Assembly: GCA_963787185.1 (NCBI GenBank)
Contig: CAWBCC010000009.1
Location: 434,001-498,000, forward strand
Length of the DNA stretch: 64,000 nucleotides
Source of the DNA: JAJXZP01 sp963787185
GTDB taxonomy: Bacteria; Spirochaetota; Spirochaetia; Treponematales; Rectinemataceae
Direction of reading: 5' to 3'
The notes below the pieces were generated by a model. The model searched no databases and was not told the origin of the DNA. It was given only the letters and a program-made list of their open reading frames with translations. Positions 18,183 to 25,427 of the stretch are shown here, piece after piece (the stretch's first letter is position 1; each line of letters starts with the position of its first letter). A program made the position numbers and the translations under genes.

Positions 18183-19175
18183 TCATTTCTTCGGCAGGAG
18201 CTGGGCCGGCGTCTTGAGCGCCGCGCGCAGGCTGTACGAGGAAATCTCGAACGTATACGGCGAGCCCGTAAGGCGCGCGTAGAAGCGGTTTTCGGTCGGG
18301 CCGGCTGCCGAAACCCCGGGCGCCGGGGGAATGGCGCGGCCTATCTCCAGCACTCTCGTGCCGCCCGCGCCGAGATACAGCTGCACTCTCGCGCCGACGG
18401 GTTCGAATGCATCGGCCGGCGGGGACGCGACATAGTCCTCCGCTTCGAGAGCGATGATCGAGCGGACCATGGCGTCGGCCGAGGATGCCTCCACTCCGCC
18501 GGCCGGGCCGGACCATCCCTGGCCCGAACGAGTCAGGCGATAGTCGATCTTGAGCGCCGGCATTCGAGGGCCGTCCACGGGCAGGGAAACGTCCACGCTC
18601 ACGGACTGGACATCCGATTCCGGCATTTCGGGCATGATGCGAAGATCGAGCCAGCTCTTGCGTCCGTATCCGAGATACGCCGCGAAGGACGCGCTTACGG
18701 CGTAGGCTTCGTCCGAGCCTTTTTTTCGAATATAGATTTCCGACCCCGTCGGTCCATAGTTGCCCACGCTGAGGTCGGCCATGTCGAACCCGGCGGCATT
18801 CTTGACGAGGATGGACTTGGCCTTGCCTTCGTCGAGTCCCAGGCCCGTCCACGCGGTCTTGGAGTGGGCCAGCGGTCTCAGCCGCTTGACGTCCGCCAAG
18901 GCCTTGAGGAAATCCGCGATGCGATCGGACTGAGCGGGAAAGCGGCTGGACGCATCGGCCAGGAACCAGGAATCGCTCTGTTTGACCAGGGAGACGGATT
19001 CGGAGCCGCCCAGCTCTATCGCGGCCGCGTTGTCCGTCTTGCCGGCAAATATGCCGCCTGTCTCCGATCGAGCTTCCACTCGCCCGGGCGAGAAAATCAT
19101 ACCGAGCACCCAGATTGCGAGAAGGGCGGCCAGGGTACCCGAAAGTACGAGCACTTTTCTTTCATAGCGCATCAT
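18183..19175 (-). CDS. DUF4340 protein of a Gld-type ABC transporter operon
   Basis: 330 residues. A single N-terminal membrane anchor (about 6-27) is followed by repeated beta-rich DUF4340-like units (SVSLVKQSDSWFLADASSRFPAQSDRIADFLKAL..., WTGLGLDEGKAKSILVKN). Such proteins commonly follow gldA-gldF-gldG-like genes and are thought to face the periplasm as transporter accessories. The start codon overlaps the stop of the upstream GldG-like gene (ATGA), so it is translationally coupled and last in the operon. Substrate is unknown. Confidence 0.8.
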   Translation of the reverse strand: MMRYERKVLVLSGTLAALLAIWVLGMIFSPGRVEARSETGGIFAGKTDNAAAIELGGSESVSLVKQSDSWFLADASSRFPAQSDRIADFLKALADVKRLRPLAHSKTAWTGLGLDEGKAKSILVKNAAGFDMADLSVGNYGPTGSEIYIRKKGSDEAYAVSASFAAYLGYGRKSWLDLRIMPEMPESDVQSVSVDVSLPVDGPRMPALKIDYRLTRSGQGWSGPAGGVEASSADAMVRSIIALEAEDYVASPPADAFEPVGARVQLYLGAGGTRVLEIGRAIPPAPGVSAAGPTENRFYARLTGSPYTFEISSYSLRAALKTPAQLLPKK

Positions 19176-20818
19176 GAGCTCCTCCCTTCATCGGCTTGCG
19201 AAACGGCGACCGGGACGGGGTCACGTGCGATGCGCCGCCGCTTTCCGGCGCGCAGCAGACCGAAGACAAGCACGAGAAGCGGGACGAGACCGAGGTTCAG
19301 CACGTAGATGAACATGATGACGGCATTGCGAACATCAGGGTCCTGTATCCTGGCGAGACGCATGTCGCGCATGCCGCGGGTCCTTATCGAGACGAGTTCA
19401 TTGCCGGACGCGAGCCAGTCGGCTGCATCGGAAATGAAGGAGGCATTGAACTGAGAATCCGTCATCGTCATGAGATCCGTCGCGAAGTCGGAGGAGCCGA
19501 CCACGATGATTCGCGAGGGCCTGGAGGCCGATGGCAGAGGCGGAAGAGCCTCCGAGCCCGATCGGGTCGGCACCGGACGGCCGGCATAGGCCTGAGGCAG
19601 GATTCCCGACAGGGAAACCGCGAGCAGGTATCGGCCCGTGGTATTGTCCGCCTCCTCGGCGTAGTAAGGCTCGTCTTCCGGTCCGACGGCGAAATGCTTG
19701 GTCTGCAACCAGGCCTTGGGCGTCGTTTCCACCAGGGACTGCTCGTCGACACCGCTGCGCTTTTCGAGTTCCAGGGGACTCGCCCAGAACAGATCGAGCC
19801 CGGCGAGTCGCGCCGTGAGAGGATTCTTCGCGTCGCGGTTCTCCGGCCTGGTAATGATCCAGTGCGGATAGCGGACATAGCGGATGAGCGCGCCTCCGTA
19901 AGGAGAGGCTTCCTGGAAGGGAACGGTCAGCGAGGAGGGATCGAGTACGAGATCGGGATCCACCTTCACGCCATAGTCGTCCAGGGCGGAGAGCAGGGGA
20001 TTGTTGGCGAGAGGAGTGGCCGTCAAGTTTTGCCGCGCGTCGACATTGACACCCTTCGCGGCGAAGAGGACCTTCCCGCCGCCCGCGAGGTAGGCGTCTA
20101 TGCGATAGGTCGCGTAGTCGTCCAGACCGTTGTTGCCGAGAACGATGAGGACCGAAGCCTCGGGGGGAACCGCATCGCCCGGATGAATTTCCTGGATGCT
20201 CCAGCCATTCTTCCGCATCGTACCGGTGAGCGTGCCGTAGTCGTTTCCGAGGCTCTTGTCGGAGTCTCCCACGAGGAAATCCGCCACATTGCTACGGTCG
20301 GATATCTCGGTGCGTATGGCCTTGACCAGATCGTACTCGAGGGTCGAAGTCCCGAGTACGAAGGGGATGACCTGAGTTTTGTCCAGGTATTGGACGACGA
20401 TGCCCGAGTAGACGAGGGCGACTCGCTGCTCGTTCCTGTCCACGATCTGCATCCGCTGCGGTTGAACCCCGAGGGCTTCGATGGCGGCCGCCCGTTCGCC
20501 GTTTCCCGCGCCGGGATCCGTCACCTCGACCGATATCTTACCGTGCGAGGCCGCGGCGAATTCCTCGAGGAAGTCCTGAATCGCCCTCGGGGCCGGATGG
20601 CGGGCGGCGAGCATCGGCGATACGTAATAAGTTATGCGAACCTGCTCGGACACGGATTTGTGCAGCTCGCGCGAGGCCTGGGAGAGCGTATAGGTGTGAT
20701 CCGCGGTCAGATCGAGGCGGAAGTGAAATCGATCGGTCACCAGCACTGCCGCGACGAGCACGGCGAGCGTGAGAATCAGGAGCACGAAAGCGCGGCGCTT
20801 TCCGATTGTTGCATTCAT
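19172..20818 (-). CDS. GldG-like ABC transporter auxiliary protein
   Basis: 548 residues from the ATG at 20818; the open frame runs further but the upstream part belongs to the permease gene in another frame. It has an N-terminal membrane helix (about 9-28), a large periplasmic region with the GldG/ABC-auxiliary pattern (DLTADHTYTLSQASRELHKSV, YYVSPMLA, RAIQDFLEEFAAASHGKI, a GNNGLDDYATYRIDAYLAGGGKVL stretch), and a C-terminal helix before basic residues. It sits two bases after the permease and overlaps the DUF4340 gene by four. In gliding Bacteroidetes homologues are needed for motility; elsewhere the role is unknown. Confidence 0.85.
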   Translation of the reverse strand: MNATIGKRRAFVLLILTLAVLVAAVLVTDRFHFRLDLTADHTYTLSQASRELHKSVSEQVRITYYVSPMLAARHPAPRAIQDFLEEFAAASHGKISVEVTDPGAGNGERAAAIEALGVQPQRMQIVDRNEQRVALVYSGIVVQYLDKTQVIPFVLGTSTLEYDLVKAIRTEISDRSNVADFLVGDSDKSLGNDYGTLTGTMRKNGWSIQEIHPGDAVPPEASVLIVLGNNGLDDYATYRIDAYLAGGGKVLFAAKGVNVDARQNLTATPLANNPLLSALDDYGVKVDPDLVLDPSSLTVPFQEASPYGGALIRYVRYPHWIITRPENRDAKNPLTARLAGLDLFWASPLELEKRSGVDEQSLVETTPKAWLQTKHFAVGPEDEPYYAEEADNTTGRYLLAVSLSGILPQAYAGRPVPTRSGSEALPPLPSASRPSRIIVVGSSDFATDLMTMTDSQFNASFISDAADWLASGNELVSIRTRGMRDMRLARIQDPDVRNAVIMFIYVLNLGLVPLLVLVFGLLRAGKRRRIARDPVPVAVSQADEGRSS

Positions 20819-20820
20819 GT

Positions 20821-21543
20821 TCAGCTCCACTTTCGACGGGTCAGGTTCCACGTCGAGAGGAAGAGGAACAAGACACCGACCGCGATGAAGTAGGCGAGGT
20901 CGCGACTGTCGGCGACGCCTCGCGCAAAGGCCTCGTAGTGAAAGGCCAGGGACAGCCAATCGAGAATCGCGGCGAGCACGCCGCCGATCTGGAGGAAATT
21001 CGCGAGCGCGTTGATGAATACCAGAAAGATCATGGCGAAGGCCGCGCCCAGAAAGGCGCTCACCTGGTTTTTCGCCAGAGAGGACACCCATTGGCCGAGC
21101 GCCACTGCCGCGCCCGCAGCCAGGATGACGCCGAGATACTGGGCCGCCAGCACGCCGGGGTCGAAAGAACCGAGCAGGGAAACCGCCAGAGGCACGGGCA
21201 GAGTGAGGAGAATGGCGATGAGGGCGAGGGCGAATGCGGCGAGAAACTTGCCGAGCACGAGCTCGGACTCGGCGTAGGGGAGCGTCAGCAGGAGCTCGTA
21301 GGTCCCCGTCCGGCGTTCCTCGGCCCACGAGCGCATGGTGATGGCAGGGATCACGAATGCGAAGGCCTTGAGCATAAAGTCGAAATATTGGCGGAGGTCG
21401 GCCTGGTTCATGGTGAAGAAGGCGCTCAGGAAAAAGAGCGAAACTGCCGTGAAGAGCAGGAAACTGATGATGACGCCGTAGGCCACGGGCGAGTTGAAGG
21501 AACTCCTGAGTTCGCGCCTGGCGATGGCGAAAACGCGATTCAT
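20821..21543 (-). CDS. ABC-2 type permease (GldF-like)
   Basis: 240 residues with about six membrane helices. The ATG at 21543 overlaps the ATPase stop codon by four bases (ATGA). The N-terminal block MNRVFAIARRELRSSFNSPVAYG and the EERRTGTYELLLTLP motif are typical of ABC-2 permeases of the GldF/NosY type. It would form the membrane channel of an exporter powered by the preceding ATPase, together with the GldG-like and DUF4340 proteins. Confidence 0.9.
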   Translation of the reverse strand: MNRVFAIARRELRSSFNSPVAYGVIISFLLFTAVSLFFLSAFFTMNQADLRQYFDFMLKAFAFVIPAITMRSWAEERRTGTYELLLTLPYAESELVLGKFLAAFALALIAILLTLPVPLAVSLLGSFDPGVLAAQYLGVILAAGAAVALGQWVSSLAKNQVSAFLGAAFAMIFLVFINALANFLQIGGVLAAILDWLSLAFHYEAFARGVADSRDLAYFIAVGVLFLFLSTWNLTRRKWS

Positions 21544-22511
21544 TTGGTCCCTCCTTCGGACGTGAGCTTGACGAATATCTCTTCGAGCGAGAGGCGGCGC
21601 CGTTCCAGCTCGAGAAGTTTGAGATCGTTGGCTACGGCCCAATCGAAAAGAATCTCCCCCGGCTCCCCGGCGGCGGGTGCGAAGACCAGCTCGGCGGAAA
21701 AAACGCCGCTCAGCGTGTCCTGGTGCAAATCGGCGGCCGAGCGGAGAGATGATAGACGCGTGAAGAGCGATTCTAGCCGCCCTGCGTCCAGCGGCTCGTT
21801 CGAACGGGAACTCTTTACGCGAAGGCGAACGCGCTCTTCGCCCTTCAGGGTTTCGCCGATCTCTTCGGGTCGGCCTTGAGCCGCTATGGTGCCCTCATTG
21901 AGAATGATGACGCGGGAGCAGACGGCCTCGACCTCCTGGAGGATATGCGTCGACAATATGACTGTCTTTTCATGGCCGAGCTCGCGGATGAGAGCGCGTA
22001 TTTCGATGATTTGGTTCGGATCGAGACCCGTCGTGGGTTCGTCGAGGATGAGAATGGGCGGATCGTGGAGAATGGCCTGTGCGAGACCGAGTCGCTGCCG
22101 GAAGCCCTTCGAAAGCTCCTCGACCGTACGGCGATAGACCGGGGCCAGTCCACAGGATTCGACCGAGCGTTCTATCGCGGCGCGGCGGGCACTGCCTTCG
22201 AGGCCGCGCGAGTCGGCGGCGAAATCGAGATACTCCGCCGTGCTCAGATCCTGGTAGAGGGGCACGGACTCGGGAAGGTAGCCGACGCGCCGCTTCACGG
22301 CGAGAGAATCTTCCACGACATCGACGCCATCGACGAGGACAGTGCCCGAGCTCGGGAAATGATAGCCCGTGAGCACTTTCATGATCGTTGTCTTGCCCGC
22401 GCCGTTCGGCCCCAGAAGGCCGAGCACCGAGCCCGTTTCGGCGACGAAGGACACGCCGTGGACGGCCTCCCGTTCGCCGTAGCTCTTGCGGAGTTCGCGC
22501 GCTTCTATCAC
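21540..22511 (-). CDS. ABC transporter ATP-binding protein (GldA/CcmA-like)
   Basis: 323 residues from a GTG start with GGGGG upstream. Walker A (GPNGAGKT), the Q-loop region, a signature motif written ELSKGFRQRLGLA, Walker B (ILILDEPTTGLDP) and the H-loop (LSTHIL) are all present. A C-terminal ~85-residue extension after the nucleotide-binding domain is usual for ABC-2 exporters of this group. It leads the four-gene operon ATPase, permease, GldG-like, DUF4340, in which all genes overlap or nearly touch. Confidence 0.93.
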   Translation of the reverse strand: MIEARELRKSYGEREAVHGVSFVAETGSVLGLLGPNGAGKTTIMKVLTGYHFPSSGTVLVDGVDVVEDSLAVKRRVGYLPESVPLYQDLSTAEYLDFAADSRGLEGSARRAAIERSVESCGLAPVYRRTVEELSKGFRQRLGLAQAILHDPPILILDEPTTGLDPNQIIEIRALIRELGHEKTVILSTHILQEVEAVCSRVIILNEGTIAAQGRPEEIGETLKGEERVRLRVKSSRSNEPLDAGRLESLFTRLSSLRSAADLHQDTLSGVFSAELVFAPAAGEPGEILFDWAVANDLKLLELERRRLSLEEIFVKLTSEGGTK

Positions 22512-22538
22512 GGTTCCCCCTCGATATGGTGGAGTATT

Positions 22539-22579
22539 AGCGGGGTGCCGACAAACTCGAAGCTCGTCGGCACCCCGCT
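22539..22579. repeat. 14-bp inverted repeat between rnz and the ABC exporter operon
   Basis: AGCGGGGTGCCGAC and its exact complement flank a 13-base loop containing CTCGAAGCT. Core and loop resemble the hairpin after rnc (12414-12437). No T-run follows on the minus strand, where both flanking genes lie. It could end rnz transcription or sit in the exporter operon leader. Confidence 0.5.
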
Positions 22580-22741
22580 GGGAATGGCTTCATCCAAAGC
22601 CTCGGTTGTCGCTGGAACATCGGCGCATCGACCTAAAACAAAGGCAGGGCCGGCAGGGTTACGCGGCGCTCGAGGTTGCGCTATCTTCGCGACCCATGCT
22701 GCGACCCGAGCCTTCGTCGGTCCATGCGGGGCGACCGCCGA

Positions 22742-23671
22742 TCAGTCCTCGTAGGCGATAGGGAAGTTCATTCTGTCGCGCGTCAGGACCGTCGATGGAA
22801 ATATCTCGCGCGCTTCGACGAGCAGTTTCTTGAGGTCGTGTTCGGCATATCTGGGGCTGTAATGGATGAGTGCGAGTTTCTTGACCCCACCCGCTTCGGA
22901 GGCAATTCTCGCCGCCTGGGCCGCCGTCATGTGTTTTTTTTCGGCTGCGCTGGAGGACAGAGCGGTTTCGAACATGCCTTCGCAGACGAGAAGATCCGAG
23001 TTCGCGACCTCGCGGGATATTTCGGGAAAAGCGAGGCTGTCGGTTACATAACAGAACTTGCGACCCGCACGCGGCTGCCCCACGACCTCTCCCGACTCCA
23101 CGACGCGGCCGTCGTCGAGACTGACGCTCCTGCCGGCCTGCAATGCCGACCACAGGGGGCCGCGAGGAACTCCGAGGGATATTGCCTGTTCCGGATGGAA
23201 CGCTCCCGGACGCGGCTCTTCTTCGAGGGCGTAGCCATAGCAGGTCTTAGTGTGCCTCAGGGGAAAAGCGCGGATGGTGAAGCCCTCGCCCTTCCATATC
23301 GGACCGGGCTCGCTGATTTCGCGGACGACTATTTCATAATTTATGTACATATCCAGGGCCCGACGGTTGTTCTCGATGTATTCGGCTATTTTGGGCGGCC
23401 CGAAAATGTAGAGCGGCTCCTCGCGGTCGACCTGACTCGAAAGCATGAGGATGCCCGGCAGCCCCGTGACATGATCGGCGTGCATGTGCGAGACGAAGAC
23501 GGCCGTGATTTTCTTCCAGCGGAGGTTGAGTCTCCGAATGGATATCTGCGTCCCTTCGCCGCCGTCGAATAGGAAGAGTTCGCCTTCGCGGCGAAGAAGG
23601 ACGCTCGTGAGCTGTCTGTGGGGGAGCGGCATCATGCCGCCGCAGCCGAGAACGAAGGCTTCCAGGTTCAT
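22742..23671 (-). CDS. rnz: Ribonuclease Z (tRNA 3'-endonuclease)
   Basis: 309 residues of the metallo-beta-lactamase fold. The HxHxDH zinc motif is HMHADH (62-67), and the further ligands appear in FPLRHTK, CYVTDS and LIHYSPRY. The enzyme cuts the 3' trailer from tRNA precursors that lack an encoded CCA, consistent with the tRNA-Gly gene and the CCA-adding enzyme in this window. The ATG has no ribosome binding site and follows a -10 box by eight bases, so its message is probably leaderless. Confidence 0.93.
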   Translation of the reverse strand: MNLEAFVLGCGGMMPLPHRQLTSVLLRREGELFLFDGGEGTQISIRRLNLRWKKITAVFVSHMHADHVTGLPGILMLSSQVDREEPLYIFGPPKIAEYIENNRRALDMYINYEIVVREISEPGPIWKGEGFTIRAFPLRHTKTCYGYALEEEPRPGAFHPEQAISLGVPRGPLWSALQAGRSVSLDDGRVVESGEVVGQPRAGRKFCYVTDSLAFPEISREVANSDLLVCEGMFETALSSSAAEKKHMTAAQAARIASEAGGVKKLALIHYSPRYAEHDLKKLLVEAREIFPSTVLTRDRMNFPIAYED

Positions 23672-23679
23672 TTCGCAGG

Positions 23680-23709
23680 ACTATACCCGAAAGCGCCGCG
23701 GCGCTTCAA
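23680..23709 (-). promoter_or_regulatory. Promoter placing the start site near the rnz ATG
   Basis: TTGAAG (23709-23704), an 18-base spacer and TATAGT (23685-23680) on the minus strand. Eight bases separate the -10 box from the ATG. Confidence 0.5.
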
Positions 23710-23780
23710 TGACCATGATCCGCTACGACGATGGAGAACCCGTGCTTGTGGCTCACGCCCTCCTCATGCGATGATGAATC

Positions 23781-25421
23781 ATGGACGATTTCATCCGACT
23801 CGGCCTTTCCGGACCCATCGCCGGGGCCCTCTCATCTTTCGGTTTCGAAGGGCCGACTGCCGTACAAGAGGCCACTGTGCCCCTCGTGCTCGATCGCCGC
23901 GACGCTTTCGTCCAATCCGAGACCGGTACCGGCAAGACCTTCGCATACCTCGCCCCGGCGGTGCAGGTCCTCGCGGAAGCGGGACGCAGGAGCGCCGCCG
24001 AACCGGGAATGATAATCGCGGCGCCCACGCAGGAGCTGGCCGTCCAAATAGGACGCGAGGCAGATCGTCTCGTTGCGGCCGCCGGCCTGGGAGTGAGAAC
24101 TGCCGTCGTGCTCGGCGGTACGGCCCTCGATAAGCAAATCGCGAAGCTGCGCGACCGTCCGGACATCGTCGTCGGGACACTCGGCCGTCTTTCCGATCTG
24201 ATCACTCTCGGCAGAATACGCCCGCGCGGGCTTCGCTATCTCGTCCTCGACGAGGCCGACAGGCTTATGGCACCCGAAACGGTCGCGCTCGCCGCGGCCC
24301 TGATCAAGGCCGCTCCGGAAAAATGCGCGCGCATATTCGTTTCGGCCACTTTGCCCGAACGCATCAGGCGCCAGATTCGTCCCCTGCTTCACGAGCCGTC
24401 TGAGGTATCCGTTCGGGAGGATGCCGTCCTCGCCGGCAGCATCGAACATTGGTGCTTCTACTGCGACGGGCGCAAGCGACTCGACTTCGTCAGGCGCTTC
24501 GAGGCCGCCGTTCGCCCCGAGCGCTGTCTCGTCTTCATTTCCCAGGCGAGCCGCGTTCCTGCGTCGGCCGAACGTCTCGCCGCGTACGGCCTTCCCGTCG
24601 CCTCGATCCACGCGTCCATGGAAAAGGAAGCTCGCCGTGTCGCCTTGGAACGCTTCGCGAGCGGCGAGATCCGCTATCTCGTTACGAGCGATCTGGGCGC
24701 CCGCGGTCTGGACATCGTCGCAGTGAGCCATGTCATCAGCCTCGATCTGCCGGAGGAATATACGATCTATACGCACCGTGCGGGGAGAACCGGCCGCGCC
24801 GGGGCAAGCGGCGTCAGTGTAGTTCTCGCCGACGGCGTCGAGCTCGCGCGCGCTTCCAAGATCGCCGTGCGGGGAAGCTTCGTCTTCCGATGCAAACTTC
24901 TCGAAGCCGGAATGCTTCTCGAGCCGAGCACGGATGAATTCTTCGCCGCGGCCGCGGCCGCGGAGGAAGAACGAACGACGGCCAAGGTCTCCAAGATCGA
25001 TGCCGGCGAGCATCGAAGCGGCCGGAGGTCTCCGCCCCGCGGCACGCGACACTCCAATGATGACGCCGGGCCGCCTGGGGGGCCCGGCGCCCGAAAATCC
25101 GTGAAGCGCAAGGACGGGTCCCCGCCTCGTGTCTATCGCGTGGACGACTCGGTCGGCGGGAAAGGTCAAGCCCATCGAGCCAGGGCGGAGGAACGCCGCC
25201 TGCAATCGGAGGCGCCGCGGAATGACGGACCTGCGCCCCGACACGGAAGCGGCGGGGCCGGCCAAGGGCGGGTTGCCCGGGGGCGGGACCCGCAGGACCG
25301 AAGCCCGCGGGAAAGGGTAGCTCAAGGCCGGAGCCCTCAGGGGCGGAATCCGTACGCCCGTGCATCTCGCGGACCCGCGCCGCGCCGAAGGCCCGACGAT
25401 CCTCGATCATCGAGGGCCTAG
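23781..25421 (+). CDS. DEAD-box RNA helicase with arginine/glycine-rich tail
   Basis: 546 residues. The two RecA-like domains are complete: Q-motif region (GFEGPTAVQEATVP), motif I SETGTGKT, motif II DEAD in VLDEADR, motif III SAT, motif V ARGLDI and motif VI HRAGRTGRAG. From about residue 405 the tail is disordered and rich in Arg, Gly, Pro and Ser, with RGRD/RGP repeats like those that bind RNA in CsdA/RhlE relatives. It probably unwinds structured RNA in ribosome assembly or decay. The stop is followed six bases later by the radical SAM gene. Confidence 0.92.
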   Translation: MDDFIRLGLSGPIAGALSSFGFEGPTAVQEATVPLVLDRRDAFVQSETGTGKTFAYLAPAVQVLAEAGRRSAAEPGMIIAAPTQELAVQIGREADRLVAAAGLGVRTAVVLGGTALDKQIAKLRDRPDIVVGTLGRLSDLITLGRIRPRGLRYLVLDEADRLMAPETVALAAALIKAAPEKCARIFVSATLPERIRRQIRPLLHEPSEVSVREDAVLAGSIEHWCFYCDGRKRLDFVRRFEAAVRPERCLVFISQASRVPASAERLAAYGLPVASIHASMEKEARRVALERFASGEIRYLVTSDLGARGLDIVAVSHVISLDLPEEYTIYTHRAGRTGRAGASGVSVVLADGVELARASKIAVRGSFVFRCKLLEAGMLLEPSTDEFFAAAAAAEEERTTAKVSKIDAGEHRSGRRSPPRGTRHSNDDAGPPGGPGARKSVKRKDGSPPRVYRVDDSVGGKGQAHRARAEERRLQSEAPRNDGPAPRHGSGGAGQGRVARGRDPQDRSPRERVAQGRSPQGRNPYARASRGPAPRRRPDDPRSSRA

Positions 25422-25427
25422 GCGGGA

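Noticed and set aside
23688..23703. 16-bp G+C palindrome upstream of rnz as a terminator or operator
   Set aside because: AAGCGCCG and its complement abut with no loop and no T-run, and they lie inside the rnz promoter spacer; chance is likely in this base composition.
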